Origin: Goniomonas avonlea
Taxonomy: Eukaryota > Cryptophyceae > Goniomonadida > Goniomonadaceae
Reading direction: 5' to 3'
Length of the DNA stretch: 16,768 bases
Assembly: GCA_003573635.1 (NCBI GenBank)
Contig: QUTJ01031750.1
Span: 1 to 16,768 of the forward strand
Shown: positions 1 to 7,843 of the stretch, piece after piece
Numbering within the stretch: position 1 is the stretch's first letter
How the letters are laid out: every line of letters starts with the position of its first letter
Made by a program: the position numbers and the translations under genes
Notes under the pieces: generated by a model
What the model was told of the DNA's origin: nothing
Database searches by the model: none
The model's input: the letters and a program-made list of their open reading frames with translations, nothing else

Positions 1-275
1 CTCCCCCACTGCCCTCCACCCCCCCCCACTGCACTCCCCCGCTGCCGTCTGGAGGAGAGAGAGCGGAGAGGGTGAAGGGACAAGGTTACGCCAAGCACAA
101 GTCAAGTCACGCAAGACCGAGACGTTGGCTGTCCTGACGGGGAAGGCAGCCTCTCCCTGCTCTCTCTGCTCTCGCTGTGCTCTCGCCTCTCTCTCTCTCT
201 CTCTCCGCTCTCGGCTTCTACCAGGATGCACAAGAGCAGTCCGAACAACCAAAAATAGAGTGGTTCGGCACGAAC
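1..275 (-). other. Intron of the phosphodiesterase gene, low complexity
   Basis: Downstream of the GTTCGT donor (minus strand, positions 275–270) no further phosphodiesterase exon is visible. The stretch is low complexity: a C-rich run at 1–45 and a (CT)n-rich polypyrimidine tract at about 150–215 on the plus strand (GA-rich on the gene's strand). I read it as intron interior that continues past the left edge. An exon starting after the CTCCAG at about 50–55 (minus strand) would be almost pure glycine/serine codons, so I do not call one. Confidence 0.5.
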
Positions 276-1296
276 CTCAACTCCAATGCCTTGGCAAACG
301 CCTCCACTTTGTGAGGCACGAGCTTGAAATGAGAAAACAAATCCCACTCTTTCAATACCTGCGAGTCGTGAGCAGCTCACACAAGTAGTTCGTTCAACGC
401 ACTTTCCACAGAACAAACTGGAGCGGCCGCCCCTCACTTAGCTTTGCAACCTTGAACACGTCAAATTCTCGCCCGTTCAACTTGCTGAACTCTTTATCCA
501 ACTCTGTTATCACTTCAGCAGGAAGTTCAGTTCCGGGGTAGCTTCGAAGGTCGTCCTTGTGCAACTGCTTGAACTTGGTCCTGGCAACGCCAACCATCGC
601 CAGGTTCGAGAAGCTCAGTTGCGAAGTTTCGGCACACGAGCCCAAAACAAGGGGTGGTGGTGGAAGAGCGGAACCTTTCCGCGACAACTGCCCGATCCAG
701 GTGTCCACTGATGTCGACTTCGCGCTGTTGTGATCGGGAAGCGCCACCTCCCATGTTGGCAGCTGCATGACCTTGCGAATAAAAGCAATCTTCTCTTGAT
801 ACACTGGGTCGAGGACGCTTTCAATTTCCTCCAAGAGTTCCAGGGCAGTGTCAAGCGGCGTGTGCATGTCGAACTGGCGCTTGCCGTGCATTCCTGAACG
901 ATAGGAGCCTCCAGGTCGTAGCGGATACACCGACGGGTGCAAGGTGTGTAATCTTGGGGCACTAGCAATAGTTGGGGTTTTGATGGGGTTGTACCCACTG
1001 CTTGGAGACACGAGGGAGTCTGCGTTTTTCGAGGCTGGGCTGGCCAGGATGTGTTGTTGAAGAAATGGAGGTCGTCCTGGAGGAGGTTTCTTGGCACTTG
1101 GACTGTCCCTCGAAGTTGACTTAGGACTGGGACCGCCAATAAGCGTTTTGCTCTGTTGGTTCATGGGCGTCATTGGTATCGAACTGCTGTCGTCGCTGTC
1201 CACTCTGAGCCGTGACTCTGCCATTGGAGATGTGGGCAGTTTCACTTCACTAGCATGCTGGGATGGCTCAACACTTGGCTGCCTGACCCCAGGCAT
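276..1296 (-). CDS. Class I cyclic-nucleotide phosphodiesterase, N-terminal part (partial, runs off left edge)
   Basis: Two exons on the minus strand: 1296–403 (298 codons, ATG at 1296) and 358–276 (ends in phase 2). The intron 402–359 has a GTGCGT donor and CGCAG acceptor, both in phase 0. The first ~220 residues are Ser/Pro-rich with many SP/TP pairs, plus a helical stretch TALELLEEIESVLDP. From about residue 275 the protein reads REFDVFKVAKLSEGRPLQFV, then after the intron VLKEWDLFSHFKLVPHKVEAFA. This pattern (FDvFK…GRPL…+L..F.+....v..F) matches the segment just before the YHN/HA.DV metal-site motifs of PDE4/PDE8-type catalytic domains. Family members hydrolyse cAMP and/or cGMP. The HD-type metal-binding core is not in the window and must lie beyond position 1, so substrate preference cannot be judged. 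Unspliced reading hits a stop at 394, which the intron removes. Confidence is high for the exons and moderate for the family, since only the edge of the domain is visible. Confidence 0.72.
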
Positions 1297-1583
1297 CTCT
1301 TTTGTATTTCCGCACCCCGTCGCTGCAGATTGAGGAGAGACTTCTCTCCTGCTCCCTCAGCTGGGCAAGGCCCACAGAAACTGCAAACGGATCGTCGGGC
1401 GCCCTTGAATACAAAACTCTATCAATATCCTTGTTTTATTATTCGACTGGACTTTTCAATCATTGTTCCACTCAGTTTACATAGCAATTTACCCGCGACA
1501 TTTGATAGTATTGCAGTATTATAATTAGAGGATCATGATCTTTGCGATCTCTCAGTTATATCGTGCGGCTGAATCGGCGGGCG
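1297..1583. promoter_or_regulatory. Head-to-head intergenic spacer (putative bidirectional promoter)
   Basis: 287 bp separate the ATG of the phosphodiesterase gene (minus, 1296) from the ATG of the TRIM-like gene (plus, 1584). The middle (about 1415–1530) is markedly AT-rich compared with the GC-rich surroundings, with TTGTTTTATTATTC near 1430 and ATAATTAGAG near 1520. No consensus TATA box is certain. An upstream in-frame reading without an ATG extends the TRIM frame back to about 1542; I treat that part as 5' UTR. The shared-promoter role is inferred from geometry alone. Confidence 0.45.
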
Positions 1584-4500
1584 ATGGCCTGTGAAGACTT
1601 TCGGGCTCACGCATTCAAAAAAAATCAATGCATCAACTGTTCAAAACTCCTCGCCGAGCATTGTCTTGCCGATAATAGGGATGGCGGATCGGCTGCTGGG
1701 GAGGCTGTGTCGGTGCAGACGACGGAAGTTGTCGGCGTGCTCAGAAGAAAGAGCATTTCCATCCCTGATGACGAGATCGCGGCTCACGCAGCACAGCAGG
1801 AAGGGGTGCCGGATCTTGAAGGTTCCCGCCATTTGAAACAAAAAAATGAAGCTGAAGAATCTAGAGGTGAAAAAGGAGGATTGTTGGCTCGGTTCAAGTC
1901 CAGAAAAGACAGGACCGCGAATACCTCTGATGCCACAAGCCCGGAGAGGAATCTCGAATCTGACGATAGGGCCAGCCCAGAACCTGGCACTGGATCTGAA
2001 AAGCCTGCTGCCAGTAGGTTAGCGAGGATCAGGGCTCGAATTCGAGGCAAAGGCGAGGAGGACGAAGGTGGAAGCTCAGATCCGAACGAAGCTCCGCTTG
2101 AAGGTGCAGGACAGGATTCTGGAGGCGATTCGGTGAGCAACCAACCTGCAGGCAGTGCATCGGAAAGGCTCAAGAATGATCGCAATCGCTCTCCTGCCAA
2201 GAGCAGATCCCCGCTCTCATTGCGGTCGGCTAAACTGAAGAGAGATGCGACATCTGCAGAGTCCGTCGAGCCTGCAGCTCCCAACACTGAGCCGAGCACT
2301 CCGATAATGACGGCTCCCACGATCACGCCTCCGCCCCCAGACGTTGACATCGACCCTGCGGTTGAAGCGCACCCCTCTGTTCCCCCAGATGCCCTCCAAG
2401 TCAGTGCCGTCGACGGTGACAGCCCCTTGCCTCGGACTCCGTCACAGTCTCGATTGCTAGATCTCAGGTCCCGGCTGAAGCGGTAAGCACTCTTGCTGCG
2501 TTGCGAGCTTACATGCATCTAGAATGCTCCATGTTGAATCGGAAGCTCAAGTCACCGATTCCCTAATGCTAAGCACAGGCAGGACTCAAAATCCAACCTC
2601 AGCCCCACAAGTAGTCCGGGTGTCTCACCAAAGACAGCCGGTCAGCCGACCCCCGGTAAACCCGTTGGAAAGGCCCCTCGTCTTGATCCCATTCCCGACA
2701 TCACGCCCCCTGACGTCTCGTCGAGATCGGAGCTGCTTGCCAGGCTGAAGGCCCAGAAAGCACAGGCGGTGCGGCAAGAGAGCAACAGTTTCTGAAATTT
2801 ACATATCTCACGGTTGTATGTGTGCACGCAATAGATCAACGTCTCTCTTTCTACCCACACACACACACACAATGATCGTGTTCCAGTAACGTGGCGGGTT
2901 TTTGGAGGCGCAGCTTCATCACTCATCAACGCAGGCCTTAGGCAATCTATGAAATCGAGCAAAGATTCGGAAAGAGTGGCAGTTTCTCAATCAAGTTTGT
3001 TTCCTATCTCATACATCACAGTTTCTGTCCAACACTGTCTCTGAACACGAAGATCACTCTGCCTCTGAAGTGTCCCACCTGTTCAAGGCACGTGTGCGTG
3101 CAAAAGGGAATAATATGCCGAATCGGCAGCTGTCATATTCGCCCTAGAGGCCAATCCATATACTTACCGATGCCAAAGAGCACAACCGTCGAGTTGCTCT
3201 TATCCGTTGTTGCAGGTCAAAGGCAAACCAGAAGCACCTAGCAGTCTGGAGCATGACGCAACACCGTTGCCACCTCCCGCATCGGACCCGCCCCCTCCGT
3301 GGGAACACCAGGTCAGTGTTATGGAGGTTCTGGAAACTAGTGCCTACTTGTTGCAAACCAGCGCGGGTGGTTTAACCACTCGTTCTAGTAATTGGATAGC
3401 AATTGTATATGAAAAGTAGAGTAATGCCGCCGGCTGGAGTTTTTTTGGGTGACGCTGACGTCTGCTAATCATCCAAACCCACGTAAACCAGGCAAACCAA
3501 ACCAGGCGCTGGTTTATAAACCAGGAGGAAGTAGCCACTAGTTTCTCCGAGTCCGAGTCCGAAAATTCCTAGTCTCGCGATCCTGGACCAATCCATCACG
3601 TCACTCCACTCCCCCATTTCCACGGCTTTACTTTCCTCTCGACCGCAGGACAAGGCTGTGGACGGTTCACTCGGATACCGCACGGCTGTGCTGATGCAGT
3701 GCCCCGTGTGCTCCACTAACTTCCAGGTAATCAAAGAGTGCTGAACATAGTTGGAAGATTTCTGTCGCACTGTGTGCACCAGTTCTAATGGCGCAGACAC
3801 GCTCAAACACTGAGAGAGGGAAAGGGAGTGGGAGGGGCGAGAGAGGGAGAGAGGGGAGAGAGGGGAGAGAGGGGAAGAGAGGGGATACAGTGAGGTGAGA
3901 GTAAGACAGAGGGAGAGAGGAGAGACCGCACCTCCACATCCCTTTCGACCAGTTTGGATCGTGGAAGGCACCACACTTCTCACTGTCATCGCAGACGGAG
4001 GGTGGGCGTCGACCGGCGTTGCTGCCGTGCCTCCATACGCTGTGCGAGGCTTGCATAGTGACCCTCTGCAAAGAGAAGAAACTATGCAGGCGGCAGGAGG
4101 TCCCTCGAATCAAGTGCCCCATTGACGGTTCCATCGTGGTATGCGGGGTTATTCCTGACGGCTCATTAGAGCGCAGTCTATGTCGAATCCAGCTCAGGTC
4201 TAGCTCGAATGGGAATGCGTTCAACTCGGCTTAGGTCTAGCGCGAGCTCAAATGTGATCCCCCCCCCCCCAAAAGGAGACCGCTGATTTCTGGCTTTGAT
4301 GTCTCTCTCGCATTTGTCCCCGATTGGTGCTTAATCGGGAAATGCAGGTGAGATCAAGCTCTCACTGAGTCATGCGACCTCCTTTAAATTCCACACATTG
4401 TACGCACGTCTCATGAAGACGCGGTATCATGCTGTAAACACCTATGCCGCAGCACGCTTTGAACCCCGACCTCAGGAAATCGAGCTTTGAAGACACTTTG

Positions 4501-7500
4501 AACCCCACCTGCAGGAGATTGAGTCGGCAGCGGCTCTTCCAAACAACATGCTCACCATCGAGGCGCTCTTGCTCTGCCAGTTGCAGTATTGCGCGCAGTG
4601 CGCCGACGAAGAGGAGAGTGCATCGCATATCTGCAATAACTGCGGCATTGCGCTCTGCTCTGTGCACGCCGCGGCGCATCGCAAGGTGTGGAGATGGATG
4701 TCTCTCGCCCCGCTTCGCTTCTTCCCCTCGCCCTCGTTCTCGTTCCCTTACTCGCCCTCGCCCCTTCCTCCTCCCTCGTCCTCCGTTCTTCGCCACCCCC
4801 TCTTGTCGCAACCACAGCCGTTGGTATAATTGCAGTATGACGCACAGTGAAGCTCGAAGAGACCTGTCTAAGTTGGTCGCAGCACAAGGGCCGACCTTGC
4901 TCTCACCAAACCATTGACTCCCCTGTTAACAGTCCAAGCAAAGCAACACCCACCGTGTGACCTCAGTCGAGGACACTCTCAACGACCCGCTGCCGTTTGA
5001 CGCGCCAAGGTCTCAGCGAGCAGGTAAGCGGCGAGAACTTGACAACCGTATCTTATGGTCGTTAGTGAGCCACGGATACGGGACGTCCCCTCCTTAACAC
5101 AATGGTGAGCGCCATCGTGTGCTCCAATCGCACATTACAACGGATTTCAATCGAGAAAGCAGCAGCATCTAATTCTTGATATTTCCCTCACAGACCTGGC
5201 ACGACCTCCTCCTCCCTCCCACCTCCCCTCCTCCATCCTCCCCTCCCGTCTCGCAGCACCACGCCCGGGTGGTTGACGGGTTTAGGGGTTTTAGGGGTTT
5301 TAGGGTGGTTGATGGGTGTGAGAGGGGGCCTGGTGTGGACGTGAGGGCAGTGCCCTGTTTGTGCTGTTTGAGGGAGAGAGGGATGTGAGGGCAGTGCCCT
5401 GTTTGTGCTGTTTGAGGGAGAGAGGGATGTGAGGGCAGTGACCTGTTTGTGCTGTTTGTGGGAGAGAGGGATGTGAGGGCAGCCTGGCTTGGGTTTGACG
5501 GGAGTGTGTGAGAGGGAGGGCTAGAGGGGAGGGCGAGGGAGAGAGGCCATCCTATCTCCGCTTCGCGACTGCCACCTCACATATTATATTTTTCGTCGAT
5601 GAGGGTGTGACTGTGCGAGGACACGATCGCGATCGGAGTGTGACGGGTTCTAACTCTCAGTCCAGACATGTGCAAAGTACACGGAGACGAACCCATCGTA
5701 ATGTATTGTGGGACATGTCGACTCCCGGTGTGCCGCGACTGCGCTATCCTAGGCCATGGGGACCACCGGGTGAGCTGTCGTGACTAGAACGTGCGACAAG
5801 CCGAGAGGAGGGTGAAGGGACGGGTGGGAACAGGGACCGGGGGGCGAGGCTCTGCCAAAAAAATTGGCTACACTTTTAAGATGTTCTCATCATTAGTAAG
5901 AACGGATGAACGTGATCTCAGTTGATCACAACTGTCACTTTGTTTTCAACACACCAAAGGGGTTTCTCCGCGGGGTTACGTCCAACATGTTGAATACGAC
6001 TCTATGCGTGAGATGAGCTGCTCTCGGCAGCGTGACGACCGAAACAGTGTAGCTAAGTTGGCTGCCGTCCCTCTTGAGTCAGATGAAGGTCGCAATTGAT
6101 CGATTGATGAAGGTTCAATCGATATCATATGGCACGGTCGAGATGCACGCTTACACTGCAGTAGCTTGTTAGGCACCGACAAGACTTACACATGCCATAA
6201 TGCACGACACAGGTGGAGTTGCTTGCAGAGACAGCCGAGAGACTGCGAGCAGAGGTGACATCGCAAGTTGCCGCACTCGCTCCCTTCCAGCACGACCTCA
6301 ATGTGCGTGTCCTTGCTCGTCTCGCGTCAAGTTCGATTGTCCTGACCTACCTTGCTGTCTTGTGTCTGCTGCTCCGTGTTGCGTCCACTCAACATGTTAA
6401 GCTGCTGTCTCTTGTCGACATCCTGAGATACTGACCTTCTTAGGCAGGAGGCTCTCAAATCCGGGCATGCTATGGAGGAAAAGATCAAAAAACAAGCCGT
6501 TGACTCCGCCGCCGAAATTGAACGCGTCATGGCAATTTTAGCTGAGGTAAGCCGTTGTCTCGTGTCGAACAATTTGAGTTTCTGGATTTTCGCTGAGCTA
6601 AGGCCTTGCCCCCACTGTCGAAATATTTGAGTGGAATATATTTGAGTGGAATAGATTTGAGTGGACGGTTTTGCTTCAAAATGAGAAAACTCGTTGTTGC
6701 CGAACAATGTGTCGCCTGGATCAGAAAGACAAACTGACGAAACGATGCTCCACGAGACACTGATGTATCGACCTACGCGGTGTCAAGACCAGACACTCGT
6801 CTGTAGGGTGCGAGAGGGTACAATCACGCTGCAGAAATGACACCTGTTGAACCATACTCTGTTGTCACCAACGTTGGAACCTGGCAGGTGGTAGAGCAGC
6901 ACAAGCGCAGTCTGTTGCGTCAAGTAGAAGAAAAAAAGACAGCAAAAGTCAAGGCACTGGTCTCTCAGCGAGAGGCTTTCACCGCAAGCCTGCTGGTACG
7001 ACCTTCGTTGTCATGTTGACAGGCCACAATACGCGGACACCCAGCCCCCCCTCCCTGCCCTTCAATCCCCATTCACCGTGTGGCGAGAGTTGACTGCCGA
7101 AATGAAAATATATGGCTGAATTATCGCATGTCCGTGCAAAATGAGGCGGCGCAATTGCGGTTGGGGTATTGATCCCACAGTGAGATTTGACACTGTTGTG
7201 CAGGCCTTGCAGCATGCAGCAGGGTACTCACAGCGCAGCGTGGCACAGTGCAACGACCTTACCATGCTGTCGTTTCACCCAACGCTGGTCGGTCGTGTGA
7301 AAAAAATTCGCGAAACGAAGCAGAATTTGGTGAGCTTGCACGATAGCTGCCGTTTTGAGTTTGGAGACAGCTTGGGGTGAAGAGGCTTGCGTGGGTTTCG
7401 TCATGCGTGTTTGTCCTTTGGTTCTGGAGTCTGCTCAGTCCTTTCGAGCGTTAGATCACACTCACCTGTCGGCAGGCTATCGCAGCTGATGAGGATGGAC

Positions 7501-7680
7501 TGGCTTTTGGTGATAATGGGTCAGAGTTGGCGGTGAGACGCGCACTGACCGTGAACTGTGTGCTACGAGTATTTCACCCTTGCCATGAAGGAACTCACCA
7601 CGTTGGTGCGAGAATACCCGGGAACGATCCAGGCTGGTGGGACGGTGTACCATAGGCGCATCGCCCAAATGTATGGATAA
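1584..7680 (+). CDS. TRIM-like RING / B-box / coiled-coil protein (14 exons, ~787 aa)
   Basis: Exons: 1584–2482, 2579–2768, 3216–3311, 3649–3726, 3995–4138, 4515–4685, 4933–5023, 5666–5769, 6213–6302, 6448–6546, 6888–6995, 7204–7329, 7476–7532, 7570–7680; all phases join. Residues 3–26 form a knuckle C-x5-H-x6-C-x2-C-x6-H. Residues ~40–400 are Ser/Pro-rich and low complexity, with repeats of a basic LLARxK motif. RING: CPVC at 413–416 (exon 4), then LPCLHTLCEAC (Cys433, His435, Cys438, Cys441) and CPID (462–465) in exon 5. B-box 1 (exons 6–7): C-x2-C-x10-C-x2-C-x4-C-x2-H-x3-H, then SKQSNTHRV. B-box 2 (exon 8): CKVHGDEP…YCGTC…CRDCAILGHGDHR. Exons 9–12 form an amphipathic coiled coil. This is the TRIM/RBCC order, so a RING E3 ubiquitin ligase that oligomerises through the coil is likely. 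No C-terminal substrate domain (SPRY, NHL, MATH) is visible. The last 36 residues, after a 37-nt intron with a weak acceptor, are unrecognised; reading through that intron gives another short tail ending near 7653. Exon edges 1–2 and 13–14 are least certain. Confidence 0.85.
2483..2578 (+). other. TRIM intron 1; decides between two exon-2 frames
   Basis: The donor CG/GTAAGC at 2483 leaves phase 2. Two adjacent acceptors exist, AGCACAG (ending 2578) and GCAG (ending 2582). Only the first restores the frame that stays open into the LLARLKAQK repeat and joins exon 3. The second leads into a frame that stops near 2746. I therefore start exon 2 at 2579. Confidence 0.6.
2769..3215 (+). other. TRIM intron 2 (447 nt) with CA microsatellite
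   Basis: The donor GTGCGG at 2769 sits just before an in-frame TGA (2790–2792); if it is skipped, the protein ends as a ~370-residue knuckle/linker form without RING. The acceptor is TTGCAG at 3215. A short (CA)n run lies at about 2856–2872. I see no additional coding segment in it. Confidence 0.5.
3727..3994 (+). repeat. Purine-rich tandem tract inside the intron that splits the RING
   Basis: The intron between the two RING half-exons contains an almost pure purine tract at about 3810–3920, built from GAGAGAGGG-type units (several copies of GGGGAGAGA). It is probably polymorphic. It gives spurious Leu/Ser/Pro reading frames on the opposite strand, which I discount. Confidence 0.7.
4457..4530 (+). 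repeat. Imperfect ~39-bp tandem duplication spanning a 3' splice site
   Basis: Two copies of CTTTGAACCCC start at 4457 and 4496. Each is followed by an acceptor: CTCAG/GAAATCGAG (exon would start at 4476) and CTGCAG/GAGATTGAG (exon starts at 4515). Only the second continues in frame into B-box 1. The first would read Glu-Ile-Glu-Leu-stop. Confidence 0.7.
5281..5310 (+). repeat. Telomere-like GGGGTTTTA repeats in an intron
   Basis: Three consecutive units of the TTTAGGGG / TTTTAGGGG type sit in TRIM intron 7 (5024–5665). They resemble TTTAGGG/TTTTAGGG telomere repeats but the period is 9. With so few units this may be an interstitial remnant or simply slippage in a G/T-rich region. Confidence 0.55.
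5341..5487 (+). repeat. 44-bp minisatellite, about 3.3 copies
   Basis: Unit starts fall at 5341, 5385, 5429 and 5473 (partial). Each begins GTGAGGGCAGTG and continues through CCTGTTTGTGCTGTTTG to GGGAGAGAGGGAT. Copies 1 and 2 are essentially identical and copy 3 has single-base changes. The array lies inside the 642-nt intron 7 of the TRIM-like gene. Each unit carries a GTGAGG that looks like a splice donor. Confidence 0.9.
5770..6212 (+). other. TRIM intron 8 (443 nt), no gene seen
   Basis: This lies between B-box 2 (donor GTGAGC at 5770) and the first coiled-coil exon (acceptor CACAG ending 6212). I looked for a missing exon on both strands and found no open frame with protein-like composition. 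Confidence 0.5.
6621..6664 (+). repeat. 15-bp tandem repeat, 3 copies
   Basis: Three near-identical units AATATATTTGAGTGG (6621–6634, 6635–6649, 6650–6664) lie in TRIM intron 10. They are AT-rich compared with the surroundings. Confidence 0.85.
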
Positions 7681-7843
7681 TGTGACATGCTCGTCTAGCC
7701 TCGTTTTGTGGATGGCACGCCGCGATATGGATTCACCACCATGTGGATTTGAACCAATATTTATGTTTTTTTCTATCTCGCACATAGTGCGAATAGTTGG
7801 CGAATAGTTGGGGTACAAAACTAGTGTTCCCGAAATACGCACG
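7681..7843. other. Convergent 3' ends of the TRIM-like and SMC genes
   Basis: Only 163 bp separate the TAA of the plus-strand TRIM-like gene (7678–7680) from the TAG of the minus-strand SMC gene (7844–7846). The 3' UTRs must be very short or overlap. A relatively AT-rich patch (about 7755–7775, AATATTTATG) could hold polyadenylation signals, but no perfect AATAAA is present. Confidence 0.6.

Noticed and set aside
1784-2518. Long open frame on the minus strand (244 codons) opposite TRIM exon 1
   Set aside because: It is the antisense shadow of the Ser/Pro-rich first exon; composition is mirror-like and no domain appears. The plus strand has the knuckle motif and phase-consistent splicing.
3667-4224. 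Two long minus-strand frames rich in Leu/Ser/Pro
   Set aside because: They are created by the purine tract in intron 4 and the reverse of the RING exons.
7570-7680. Last TRIM exon as a filamin-type repeat (GTIQAGG)
   Set aside because: Only a few residues resemble it, and 36 residues are too short for the domain, so no domain is claimed.
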